Shown: positions 1 through 11,017 of the stretch, piece by piece | Numbering within the stretch: position 1 is the stretch's first letter | Layout: the number at the start of each line of letters is the position of its first letter | Source: Bolinopsis microptera | Taxonomy: Eukaryota; Ctenophora; Tentaculata; Lobata; Bolinopsidae | Length of the DNA: 60,000 bases | Assembly: GCF_026151205.1 (NCBI RefSeq) | Contig: NC_087081.1 | Location: forward strand, 11,225,113-11,285,112 | Direction: 5' to 3' | Translations under genes and position numbers: made by a program | The notes under the pieces: model-generated | Seen by the model: the letters and a program-made list of their open reading frames with translations, nothing else | Told to the model about the DNA's origin: nothing | Database searches by the model: none

Positions 1-1126
1 GGAAGCCTGGACATTATACCAGTAAAAAGATACTGCTATCTCGGAATCCAATTCTCTCTGAATGGATCGTTTAAGCAAGCTATCGACGAACTTAGGAAGA
101 AAGCTCTACGCTCATTCTTCTCAATAAGGCGAATTATCAACACGAAAGCGCTCACTACCAGCACGATGCTTAAACTCATCGATAGTCTAGTAAAGCCTGT
201 AGCGACCTATGCATGTCCCGTCTGGCTCTCATCAACAAACATCGTAAAGGCTATCCTGTCGAAAAAAGAAGAAGTGAGCCTGCCTAAATCTGCAGCTAAA
301 GATCCGCTCGAAACAACTCATCTGAAGATTCTCAAATGGATACTAGGCGTTCACAAGAAAGCTAATAACAACTTCTGCTATGGTGACACTGGTAGAACCC
401 CCTGGACAGTTACCGTCATTCCCCAATGTTTAGCTTACTTCCATCGGGCATCCCTGGCGGTAGAAGGTAACGTGAACACTCTTTTGCACCACACCTTTCA
501 AGAACAAAAGCTACTGAATCTAACCTGGTATGACTCGTGGTCAACTATTGCCAAGATGAGTACAGTCTCCAAGCCGCAGTTATCAAGCCGCAGTTATCAC
601 CCACCCTTGTGAATACATACATGAGACATTTGTTGACCATTGGGAGAGAGATCTCCTCAACCAGCCCAAAATGTCTTTCTACACAGCGGTTAAATTCGAG
701 TTTGGCGAAGAACCCTATTTACAGCTCCCCTGCCGGCTTAAAAGGGTCAATATTGCTAAACTCCGATCTAGCAGTCACGATCTTAGGATAGAAAAAGGTC
801 GCTACACCAAAGATCAACTCAACACAGCTCTTAAAACGTGTCGCTTCTGCTGCTCCTCGGAAACGGATGTCATACGTTTTTTAGAAGAGCTCCCCTTCTT
901 TAAAACTCCTATTCTAGAAACCGAAGACCACGTCTTAACTGAGTGCCCCTACTACCATCAACTCAGGTCCAACCTCTCTGACAACCTCAAAAGCCTGTTG
1001 ATGCTAAAAGAATATGGAGCAATAATGAACTCACCCCATATAAAAGAGTTCGGGAAGTACCTTACAGACTCCTCAAATCTACGTAATCCTCCTAAAACGT
1101 CCCTTAACCCTCGCAAACAGATGTAG
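1..1126 (+). pseudogene. LINE ORF2 C-terminal part, frameshifted
   Basis: This is the 3' part of a non-LTR retrotransposon ORF2, downstream of its reverse transcriptase. From base 1 the frame reads KRYCYLGIQFSLNG, then LVKPVATYACPVW and LKILKWILGVHKKANNNFCY, which is the usual post-RT connection region. It stops at about 612. A second frame, open from about 605 to 1126, resumes with YIHETFVDHWERDLLNQ and ends in a cysteine/histidine segment (CRFC, then EDHVLTECPYYH), the LINE C-terminal zinc-binding motif. A 14-bp direct duplication (aagccgcagttatc at 571-584 and 585-598) lies at the frame change, but by itself it gives the third frame, so another indel is present. The RT lies outside the window. 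The LINE clade is not assigned. Confidence 0.8.
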
Positions 1127-2339
1127 TACTCGAACTTTATTTACTGTATTACCTTAAATTATTATAGACGATCTTCTTTTATTTTCGTGAAATTGTAAAC
1201 GGTTAAATTTTACTATTTTTAAATGATTCAGTTTTGATAATTTTATTTATTCATTTATTCATTCTTGTATAGCCAAGACGAGTCCGTTGGTGTTCTCTCT
1301 GGTAATTTCATGTTTAATCCTGTTTAATCCTGTTTAATCCAATAATTCCTACGATAACCTCTCTGTTCTCCAAAGGATTATTTGATTGAACAATAGATCC
1401 CCAATTAGTTACAAGCTGATTAAGGCTGAGTGAAGACGAATTACGATTTTTTTGCCCCGATAAAATTGTAAATACTACCAAATTAATCATACAGTTCTTG
1501 AGAATATGAGATATCGTTCCATATGCGTATATATAGCATTCGTCTCACAATGACTCATTGTGAGGACGATAGCCCAGTATTTGGAGGAGAATAGTGATCC
1601 CACTGTTTAGTTATAGAGTATTGATAGGATGGACCTCTGTGCACATATTGTCATATCATTTTAATAGCATGCAGCTGCATGGATAATACAGCAAAACAGC
1701 TCCATTTACAATGTTCGAGGATGGATGAATGACATTATGCTGGAGAACAAAGATATAACACCAACAAAGAGAATCTACAGTCCTGGGATCATGAGTGGTC
1801 AAAAAGTGCAAAGATTCTTATCCAAAATTCCACTGTTATGTCTATTTTATGTCGTTATTAATTAATAGAACTCGGAAACATGAGCTAGCTAATCACATCA
1901 AGTGAAATAATGATAATAAATACAGACCCAAGATAAAGGTGTTTACAGAGCAGTAGACTTTGTAGCTTTTAAAAATTATAAAGCTTTAAGAAGTTATAAA
2001 ACTAAAGACACTGTGAAAGTGTATTTCAGATAAATTAGGTTTTAGCTAAATGTTCCGACAAATGGTAACGTTATGCCAATTAAATGCACATCATCATATG
2101 GGACTCGCTGTGGTGAAATTTCTAGGTAAATTTCGTCAGCTATAAAGTCCTGGAATCAATAACTTCAATTTATTTCTAGATTTGAATTAACATTCTCACC
2201 ATTGATTATAGATAGTGATACTGTCCACAGTATAATCTCTATAATTTATACGAACTGATATTGAAAACTCGTTTGTTGGAAACTTTGAAAAATCGCTGCT
2301 GAAATTTTAACTGTGTGAGAATATCGATACGAGAACTCT
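1127..2339. other. Non-coding stretch: LINE 3' UTR and tail, then unique AT-rich DNA
   Basis: No coding region is visible. The sequence after the LINE stop is probably its 3' UTR and seems to end in three exact 10-bp units (tgtttaatcc at 1311-1320, 1321-1330 and 1331-1340), like the short tandem tails of many LINEs. From about 1345 to 2339 I see AT-rich DNA without a recognisable feature. Confidence 0.5.
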
Positions 2340-2535
2340 ATCGGGCCCTGACTTACTTGACTTAAGGCGGGTAGTATTCCCGAGATCCATTGACAACAGT
2401 TCTCCACAGCTTTCTGTCTTCCATCAGTCTAGCTATCTCATCTACTGACTTCAACCCATTATCTGCTTTTAGGTTATCTAGTAGTGTTAGAGTGAGGTCG
2501 CCCCCTGTTAGTATGCCCATGACTCGGCTTCCAGA

Positions 2536-3892
2536 CAGTCAGAGGCACATATTAGGTGCGGTAAAAAAATCGAAATTATGCGGTACCGCACCCGACTATA
2601 AAGGTAAAATGTGCGGTAAGGTGCGGTAAATTTTTACCAACTATGCGGCAAATGTGCGGCGATTTTTTCGAAATTTGTGCGGTTTTCTTTTGCATTTTCT
2701 CAAGGACTTTGGAAATTCTAAACGTATAACCGCCGCTCTTATCAAAAATGGGTCTGTTTATGTGTTACTGAGGGTGTAGTTCTTTACTAAGACCATAATT
2801 GAATGTTGAGATTCAGTTATCTAAGAACAGTGACTTGATCTGGTAGAGATCAGGAATCAGGATACAGTTATTTGAAGACGCCTCTTGATAGAGTCGATCA
2901 GATCCCATGCGTGATCGCAAATATGTGACACGCTTGTTGGCATTGATCGTCACTACTTGTGAACCATTTGATCCAAGATCCATTAAGCCCACTATAAAGC
3001 CAACGCTACAACGAATTCTTCTATTATCACCTACGAATGATAACTGATACACTATAATCGAAGTACGGTAACGACGAGGGTTCCATAATGGCCTCGGTCA
3101 CGGTCCCGAAAGGGCCTGGGTAACGGTCCCGAAAGGGCCTGAGTCACGTGGCCTAAGCATGAGTTCCAAAAGGGCCTGGGTCACGGTCCCGAAAGGGCCT
3201 GGGTAACGGTCCTGAAAGGGCCTGGGTAACGATCCCGAAAGGGCCTCGGTCACGTGGTAACCGGGTCACATGACCTAAGCATGAGTTCCAAAAGGGCCTG
3301 GGTCACGGTCCCGAAAGGGCCTGGGTAACGGTCCCGAAAGGGCCTGGGTCAGGGTCCCGAAAGGGCCTGGGTCAGGGTCCCGAAAGGGCCTGGGTCAGGG
3401 TCCCGAAAGGGCCTGAGTCACGTGGTAACTGGGTCACGTGGCCTAGGTATGAGTTCCAAAAGGGCCTGGGCCACGGTCCCGAAAGGGCCTGGGTCAGGGT
3501 CCCGAAAGGGCCTGGGTCAGGGTCCCGAAAGGGCCTGAGTGATGAGTCACGTGGTAACTGGGTCACGTGGCCTAGGTATGAGTTCCAAAAGGGCCTGGGT
3601 CACGGTCCCGAAAGGGCCTGGGTCACAGTCCCGAAAGGGCCTGGGTCAGGGTCCCGAAAGGGCCTGAGTCACGGTCCTAAAAGGGCCCGACTTTTAACAT
3701 ATTTTGGTTTTTACACTCGAAAATCTTAACGCGAAAATTTCAAAATTATGCGAAATTACGCGGAAAATGCTAGATTATGCGGAAATATGCCGATAATTAC
3801 AAAATGTGCGGAAAACAATAAATTATGCGGAAGTGTGCGGAAAACGGTAAATTGTGCGATCCTGCACCCATCGCACCTAATATGTGCCCATG
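2536..3892. mobile_element. Non-autonomous hAT-like element with internal minisatellite
   Basis: The ends are inverted repeats sharing GGCACATATTAGGTGCG (2544-2560) and its complement (3872-3888). The outermost bases are CA and TG. The 8-bp sequence cttccaga occurs directly on both sides (2528-2535 and 3893-3900), and removing the element rejoins the LINE protein at LILWKP. An 8-bp duplication with CA/TG ends is the hAT pattern. Inside each end lie many variants of atgcgg/gtgcgg (2555-2690 and 3720-3860), which look like subterminal transposase-binding sites. The centre holds a 23-bp tandem array. There is no transposase. Confidence 0.8.
3085..3695. repeat. 23-bp minisatellite (cctgggtcacggtcccgaaaggg) with higher-order units
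   Basis: About two dozen variants of a 23-bp unit, cctgggtcacggtcccgaaaggg, run without interruption. Some units have gtaacggt or gtcagggt instead of gtcacggt. Blocks of units are separated by a longer spacer (near 3130, 3250, 3415 and 3540) that contains gtcacgtggtaactgggtca and a variant gagttccaaaaggg unit, so there is a higher-order period of roughly 115 to 165 bp. CACGTG palindromes recur only in the spacers. Open frames across the array are artefacts of the repeat. Confidence 0.9.
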
Positions 3893-5650
3893 CTTCCAGA
3901 GGATCAGTTTGTTCAGTGTCAGCTCCGGATGTCGGTGAGCATGACCTGCAAGTCTGAGCCTTCGTTGGGTTATCTTGGAGCTGACTTTGGGAATATCACC
4001 GTACAGGCTGTAGTTGCTGACATGGTCTCGATATTGATTGATGTTAAGGGCCATTCTTAACATTCGCGTATAGCAACCATCAACCATCTTCTCTAGCCTT
4101 TTCGTCATAGTCCAAGTCTCGGAACCGTACAGTAGCACCGACTCCACTAGTGTCTAGTGCTGTAAACACTCTGATCTTGATAGACTTTCTAAGCTTAGAA
4201 TTCCAAAGTTTTTTGAGTGTGTGGCATGCCCCCCATGCTCTTCCTTTCCTAACCCTGATATCACTCTCACTGTCTCTGATTCTAGAACCCAGATAGGTGA
4301 AGTCTTCCACATGCTCTATTAAATTGTACTGTTACCCAGGGACTTGATGGTATCAGGGTTCTCGATGTTCTGAGTAATCAATTTGGTTTTCCCTTCATTC
4401 ATTCTAAGTCCAACTGTAGCAGCAACCCTTTCTACCTCTAGCATCAGCGTCTCTGCCTCCTTTACAGTATCTGCTATCAGAGCAATGTCATCTGCAAAAC
4501 CAGTGTCTGATATCTTCTCCGCCTTAACTCTCCTACTTCTATAAGGCTTGATGGTAAATCCTATTTCAGGGTGCTTGCTTAAAGCTTGTCTCATGCAATA
4601 GTGAAGGGCTATAATAAACAAGTATGGTGCTAACGTATCTCCTTGAAGAACTCCTGCCAGGATATCAAATAGCTCGGTATCCCCATCAGGTGTAATAATT
4701 TTGCCCTTCGTGTTTACATAGAGTAGATTAATGATATCCACAATACTGTCCGGTATCCCATAGGCCTTTAGTATTTGCATCAAAATTCCCCGGTGAAGTG
4801 AATCAAAGGCCTTCTTAAAATCAACAAACACCATAGCTGCCGGTAGATTTCTCTGTCTAGCCCCCTCTAGTATCCTTCTGAGTGCCAAGATATGACTAGT
4901 AGTGGACCGTCTTTCCCGAAAACCATTCTGAGTGTCCCTAAGTACCCCTTCTATAGCCGGCTGGATCCTATTAAGCACCATTCTATTAAGAGTCTTAGCT
5001 ACAAGTGAAGTCAAAGATATCCCCTCCAGTTTCCAGGGTTTGTCAAGTCTCCCTTTTTGGGGACTGGAATGATGTTGCTTATCCTCCACTGATCTGGCGC
5101 AATACCATCTGTCAGGGCTTTGTTGCAGAAGGACAACACGATTTCATCCAGGTCGCATCTTTTGAGGACTTCAGGTGGTATACCTTCATCACCTGGTGCT
5201 TTACCTTCTTTAATTTTAATCCTGAGTTTAGCAGCTTTGAGCTCCTGTAGAGTTAAAGGTTCTGTACTGATGTTGAGTCCTTCAAATTGAGTCTCGATGC
5301 TAGGATGCTCGTTTTCCACATCAGGTGTACTCCCTAACAGATTCGTGAAATGCCTAAGCCAATTTTCCTTCCTCTCTTCGGCTCCGTTGCCCCTTATTTG
5401 AGTAGCCCCCTTGGCCTTCCTACCAGTAATCTCATTTATGACATTCCAACTTTCTTTATTTTTGCATCTGTCTGCAGCCATTTCGACCCTTCTAACCTTG
5501 GCAACTAGATCTTCTTCAAAGATGTCCTAGTACACCTGATCCAGTTCAGCCCTACTCACCGATTAAAAGGGCAGATCACATATTTCAGATTTCATAGTCT
5601 TGAAAAAGAGTCGACTCTGTTACAAGTTAAACATCTAATTCAGTACCGCA

Positions 5651-8600
5651 CTACAAAGCAGTGTCCTTGATTCGTTCCTGCGTGGGATTCTGAGAATGTG
5701 TGGCGAGGTTTTCAATTCCTTCTTCTCCAATTTGCTCTGCTGTTCTAATTTCACCTACCTCAACAGCTTCAGTAGTAGTTGATCTTCTCCATATTTTTCT
5801 TAATGATCGTATTACACTCGTGAGTGATCTTCTTAATGTCTCTGTTAGCGCTTGGTAAAATTTTGTTTTGGTAATAAAGATTATAAGTCTCTGGATAGGG
5901 ACAATAATCAGCTTGACTAAAGAATCGTCATAAATCAGAGGGTTTACGACTGAGTTGATCGGGAGGATGATCACGGAGAATATGCTATACCAAGGAGTTG
6001 CATCCAACAGTTCAAGGGAGTGTAGCACACAGATTACTATGAAGGGGATCCAGCAAAGGAAATCAGTAATGATTATAATGGAGATTCTTTGGTTCATTTT
6101 TGTATTCCGTTGGGAAATGGACTCATAGGTGTCAGACTGTGCTACAATATCAGACGATTTCCGAGAAATGTAGCCAATCACCAAATAAGAAACTGTGATC
6201 AATATGAAGCACACAAAGTTCAAGGCAAGGATGAATCACACGAACACCCTTTGTGGGTCATTGTTTTTGACAAAATATTTGAACAAGCAGACTCCATCGT
6301 TTCCATAGAAATCAACCCTCTGGATTTGTGTCGTGTGGTCTGGGTATTCAAAATCGTGAGAATACATTTCATTGACCATTTTATAAATCATTCTCCAACT
6401 CAGTTTAGTGTCCAACATTCTTCCGTAGTACGACTCAAGGACTGCTGAAATTGTCTGCTTGTTTGGCGTGCCTATAAATACTTTTAGGTCTTCTTGAAAG
6501 TTTACACCGTTGACAAAGAAGTCCTGAAATTTGCCAATAATTGGAATGACAGCGATGATCAGTGATGATATGATCATGATTATCAAACACAGTACGAATT
6601 GCAACGAAAATAGCCAGGTCACCTTTCCCGGCATTCTCATAGAATAGAATATTCCATACATTCGGGTAAGGCCCAGGCCACACATGGCAAATAGTGAGAG
6701 TTGAGACCCTACGGTGCTAAGAACACCGATTGTTGAGCAGTCGAAGCTTGTAATCCAATTGATTTGTTTAAGGCAATAATCTTCTCGAAAGATGATCCTG
6801 TCATAGGAAGAGATTATCAATAGGTAACAGCCGACAAACAAGTCTCCGACCGATATTGCAATGACAAACGATTTGTTTATTAGAGCAACTGTTGTCTTGC
6901 ATCTAGTTAAGGTTGGCACGCTTTTAAAAATAATGATAACGTTAGCTAGCACAGCTAAAAATCCTACGAACCACGATAGTACGTTTAAAGCAGAACCACC
7001 TAAAATACGTTTTGAACAATGGACATTGCATTCATCGGATAAGTCCAAACAATCAAACAATCCATCACACTCACTGGTCTTGGGTATGTAATGTCCTGTT
7101 GAGTTGCATTTAAAATGGTTAGTACAGGGTTCCTCGTCTGAACCATCTCCACAGTCATCCACAAGATTACAAACTTTTGAGTAGTCGATACACTTGATTT
7201 TGTTGTCACAAACAAAATATCTGTTTGTGTAGAACCTTCCGAATGATTTTGTGAAAAACGCTAGGTATTTATTATTAGCTACAGTTCCTATCCTATTCGG
7301 GTATTGTTCAGGACACACCTCGTATCTAGGAATGTTTTTTAATGGACAGGGAGAGCTGATACAATTGTGAGTACAACTGGTGTACACGTACAGCTCTCCA
7401 AACATGTGGTCACAACTTTGAAGTTCTCTCGGTACGATCACTGAAGTTCTATCTGCTACTCCAAAAAAATTGTGATTTGGGAATATGAATGATGGAAACG
7501 TTGTGCAGTCCTTAAGATGTCCACTGGTTTTTAATCCTTTTAGGCAAAACGAGAGATGTTTACTCAAACCGTTAGCACTTGTCAGAACAGTCGAAGAAAT
7601 TCGGAGATTACTCCGGGCCTCAGAGCAGACTTTATTTTCATTTCCGCAGGTTTCAAGTCCATCACAAAGATCTTTCAGCTCCACAAGACTAGGTTCATTC
7701 CATGGACAGAGCAGCACATTTTGACAGTTTTCTTCAACTTCGACAAATCTCAAGGAAATACCTTTTCCACAAGTGGGCCAGATGGTCTCCTCATCTCTCC
7801 CATCGATACAGTCCAACACTCCATCTTCTAACCAAGAGAGTGGTATTGGCAGTTCCCCTGCTTCTCCAATACGTCTTTTACATTTTTGTTGGGTCTGCTT
7901 GTCGCAGCTAAAATGTGTTTCATCTTTTTTATCGTCGCAGTCTTGTCGTCCATCACACATGAGATGTTTGTGCACATGGCAATCAAACGATAGTCCCAAA
8001 CAGGTGTTTTCAATGTTATCATCACATATTTGCTCACCAAAACAAATCATGTACTTTGAAACTGTAGACATATATCCGTTTATCTGACAAGAGACACCGA
8101 CCCTGCTAGGGTCAGAGCAATTTGTCTGCTCTGTATAATCTGAGCAATAATCTGTTTCAAAGCAATAATCTATGCAAATATTCGTCCAATCAGATTGGTG
8201 ATCTATAACTGTACATCTAGTATAATTGTGAATTGGGATGATACGATGTGTCAATACTCTGGCACAAGTGTCCACTGACTCATCTGTTACGGTACAGTTT
8301 TCTTCGTCTTCTCCGTTTAATAAACAATTCCACGTTCCATCACATATTGCATGTAGTGTAACATAGTATCCGTCTTCTTTACACCACATGCCATATCGGT
8401 ATCCGTTACAGATAGCCTCATCCTCGCAGGACTGTATGTCGCAGACATCATCACATACCAGGCTGCTTTGCACTGTTATAGTACCACTCAATAAGGTCGT
8501 CATGTTCGTAAGATCAAGGCATCCTTCTTCATCCAAGTCACTATTAATACAATCAGTTTTACCATCACAATACTTACCCGTATACTTAAGTGAGTCGAGT

Positions 8601-8874
8601 GTAACCAGAAAGTTGCTACGACTGATCACACACAAGACGTCGCCACAGAAACCCTCATCATTTGTAATAACCTGTGATTTCTCTATCCCACAAAGCTGAT
8701 AAAAGTTTGGGTCATCCGAACAGAGCTGTCCCCTCATATTGTTACTACCCAAAGCCTCTTTATATTCATAATATTCATCAGTGTTGTGGCACTTGAATCT
8801 TAAATTGTCGCTTATTCCGGTGAGGCAGGAATACTTGAGGAATCCATTCTGTTCTTTTACAAAACACGCTTTAC
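5651..8874 (-). CDS. LDLa-containing class A-type GPCR, large 3' exon, with one in-frame TGA
   Basis: The exon begins after an acceptor at 8875-8876 (cgcacag, then GTAAAGCG) in phase 1. It reads 1,073 codons with one internal TGA at 6236-6238. The first half is a cysteine-rich ectodomain with degenerate LDLa-like modules and two clear ones near 7030-7200 (DDCGDGSDEEPC and SECDGLFDCLDLSDEC). Seven helices follow: TM1 LSWFVGFLAVLANVIIIF, TM2 with SVGDLFVG, TM3 ending LTRMYGI (in place of DRY), TM4, a long loop, TM5 interrupted by TGA, TM6 DFLCWIPF and TM7 ending NPLIY. The cytoplasmic tail is about 90 residues. No leucine-rich repeats are seen. It is likely a surface receptor of the LDLa/GPCR type known from several invertebrates; the ligand is unknown. 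The gene is either a recent pseudogene, polymorphic, or read through. Confidence 0.82.
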
Positions 8875-8876
8875 CT

Positions 8877-9435
8877 GTGCGATAATTACTATAACTTTAC
8901 TTGTGTAATAACTAATATAGCTATACCATGAATTATGTAACGGATCGTATGCCCGCCAATTTGGTTGTTTCAATTGTTTGAAATATAATGCCCGGCTTAT
9001 CTGCAGTTAAATTGAGCACTTTCATTGGGAAATAAAGCAATAACTTATTAATAATTATTAGTATATAATATGTATGTATATATTTGTTCACCAAAATCCA
9101 AATTGGGCGGAGTGGACCGCACAAAAGGAAATATGGTATCAACTTGAATTACTGTTCTAAAATGCAAAATGATACCGAGAATGAAATGAGTCACTAATGA
9201 GCCAACTCAATCGGATCCCGAAACACATATTTTTCACCTAATATAACAACCATATAACAACCATATATAACTACCACAGCATTATTCATGCAATTCGGGG
9301 CAGCTTCTATTCAAGAAGCATGAAATTGAATCATGTTTTAAAATCTTTATTAGGTTTTTTATAGCTTCACAGAAAATCAAATTGTAATGATCATTCGTAT
9401 TGACTCCTGTAATTTAAGCTAAACTGAAGACGTAC
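8877..9435 (-). other. Intron between the receptor exon and the first LDLa exon
   Basis: This is bounded by a donor (gtacg, 9431-9435 on the minus strand) and the acceptor at 8875-8876. It is AT-rich, and I see no repeat or gene in it. Confidence 0.6.
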
Positions 9436-9573
9436 CTTCAGTTTTACATATGAATTCATTCTCATCTGAACCATCTGGACAGTCTTCTTTCCGGTCACAT
9501 ATGTACTCCTCATTGATACATTGTGAACCGTCCAAACATTTTACTAGATTCCCTGTTCCTTCACAGTAGTAGT
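9436..9573 (-). CDS. LDLa exon of the receptor gene (last before the 7TM exon)
   Basis: The exon is 138 bp, phase 1-1, with acceptor acccaaacag and donor GAAG/gtacgt. It encodes one LDLa module with six cysteines and the calcium-binding pattern DCPDGSDE. Its phase joins directly to the exon ending at 8874 (G plus GT gives Gly). It is the most diverged of the ten modules: it has CLDGSQC where the others have CPGGLQC. Confidence 0.8.
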
Positions 9574-9613
9574 CTGTTTGGGTAATAGACTAATAGCTAT
9601 CAATATAATAGTA

Positions 9614-10554
9614 ACGGGTGATGAATAAAAAATGGGACTACATGTTTTTTAGCCCTCAGATTCCACCTGAACAAAATTTTGATATTTTATCACAACCACC
9701 AGTTACTCTGAACGATACTCGAACAGTTTCCGCCCCCATTTGATCAAATTGGTTGATCTTTGTCCCCGATAATGGTCTCGAACTAGGGGAGGGGTCCTAT
9801 AAAAGTTTTACAGTAAAGCACTGTTCACAGAAGTCGCCTCACAGGTAGTTAAAGCTTCCATACCAAAAAATATTTAGCAGAGAGTATGCTGAATTTTATG
9901 CTTAAGACGAGGGTTCAACACCCATCAGCGTAGCTAAAACCAGTAAGAAGATATTTGAGCTCAAAACCACCTGAGGGGTAAAATTTTACCGTGTGAAAGA
10001 TCGAGGCTAGGTCAACTATCGGCTTTAGCAAGATCTATAATGGTTCCACGTAAAAATCAAAGTGCTTGGAGCCTTGCCTGGTGTTGTTCCTACAAGAAAA
10101 TATCCCCAAAGGTTGGAAGGTGGTTCGTTAGGATGGGGCTAGATCGTATTTTTCTATGAAAACCACATCTTTATTTGCCATAGGGTTAATTTCGTCCCAA
10201 AAGTGATCGACCAAAGTAAATTTTGACAATCTCAACCCATAGAGGACTTCTTTAGTATCCTGGCAACACATGTACATGCCCAGAATATGGCTAACAAGCA
10301 TACATGGGCCCTAGGGCACAAAAGAAGAGACTGCGCCAACACGATTTTAGGCCCAACTGTACAGACGAATTTTTGAGCTTGAAGAAAGAAGCCCTCCTGA
10401 ACCAATCAAAATGGGCTCATGGGCGCTTGTCATTGACCATACTTGTTCAAAATTGCCCGCTTTACAACGCTGTTTCATTGGTTTGAACCAAAAATAGTTT
10501 TATCGACACTAAAAAGACCCTTGAAAAAAGTCCCATTTTTTAGTCATCACCCGT
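9614..10554. mobile_element. TA-flanked DNA transposon (non-autonomous) inside an LDLa intron
   Basis: The inverted ends ACGGGTGATG(A/C)(A/C)TAAAAAATGGGAC lie at 9614-9638 and 10530-10554, nearly identical. TA duplicates flank both sides (9612-9613 and 10555-10556). The paralogous introns at about 13510, 14520 and 15205 carry the empty site, atagtggTActaattt, so the insertion point is certain. TA targets suggest the Tc1/mariner-like (IS630) group. No transposase frame was found in the 941 bp. Confidence 0.82.
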
Positions 10555-10637
10555 TACTAATTTAACATTATGACTATGAAGGAATTTGTTCGTGTATTGG
10601 CGCTTAAATTGTTTATTATCAATAGCAACTGACAAAC

Positions 10638-10766
10638 CTTTACAGAAAGGTCCGTTCTCATCTGAACCATCTATACAGTCTTCTTCACCGTTACATATGT
10701 AATTCTCCTGGATACATTGTAGACCACCCGGACATTTTACCATATTATATTCGATACAGGTGAAAC
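10638..10766 (-). CDS. LDLa exon of the receptor gene
   Basis: The exon is 129 bp, phase 1-1 (acceptor acccaaacag, donor AAAG/gtttgtc). It encodes CPGGLQCIQENYICNGEEDC followed by IDGSDENGPFC: six cysteines and intact calcium ligands. Confidence 0.8.
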
Positions 10767-10881
10767 CTGTTTGGGTAATAGTTAATATAGTGATACTAAT
10801 TTAACATTAAATGAAGGAATTAATTCGTGTATTGGCGCTTAAATTGTTAGCAGCTGATACTGTTAATAGCAACTGACAAAC

Positions 10882-11007
10882 CTTTACAAAAAGTTCCGTT
10901 CTCATCTGAACCATCTATACAGTCTTCTTCACCGTCACATATGTAATTCTCCCAGATACACTGTAGACCGCCCGGACATTTTACTTGTTCGCCTTTACAG
11001 GTGTAGT
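10882..11007 (-). CDS. LDLa exon of the receptor gene
   Basis: The exon is 126 bp, phase 1-1, with six cysteines (CPGGLQCIWENYICDGEEDC, then IDGSDENGTFC). The intron upstream on its own strand has been enlarged by the LINE at 11018-13490. Confidence 0.8.
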
Positions 11008-11017
11008 CTGTTTGGAT

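Larger units (their letters stand above)
2340..5560 (-). pseudogene. 5'-truncated, frameshifted LINE (RT and C-terminus) split by a DNA transposon
   Basis: On the minus strand the order is: pre-RT region (LVAKVRRVEMAADR, near 5500), RT core with APDQWRISNIIPVPKKGD, FVDFKKAFDSLHRGILMQIL, GVLQGDTLAPYLF and the catalytic FADDIAL (near 4490), then the C-terminal segment NINQYRDHVSNYSLYGDIPK. After the insertion at 2536-3892 it resumes and ends with SVDEIARLMEDRKLWRTVV and a stop near 2366. There are at least four breaks: a one-base loss near 5020 (frame change inside NWRG/ISLTS), others near 4316, 4140 and 2480, and a TAG near 5525. The endonuclease domain is absent, so the copy is 5' truncated. 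It is a dead fragment. The clade is uncertain. Confidence 0.85.

Noticed and set aside
3372-3566. Open frame rich in GPFGTLTQALSGP repeats
   Set aside because: It is a translation of the 23-bp minisatellite; the unit is not a multiple of three and the frame exists only by array continuity.
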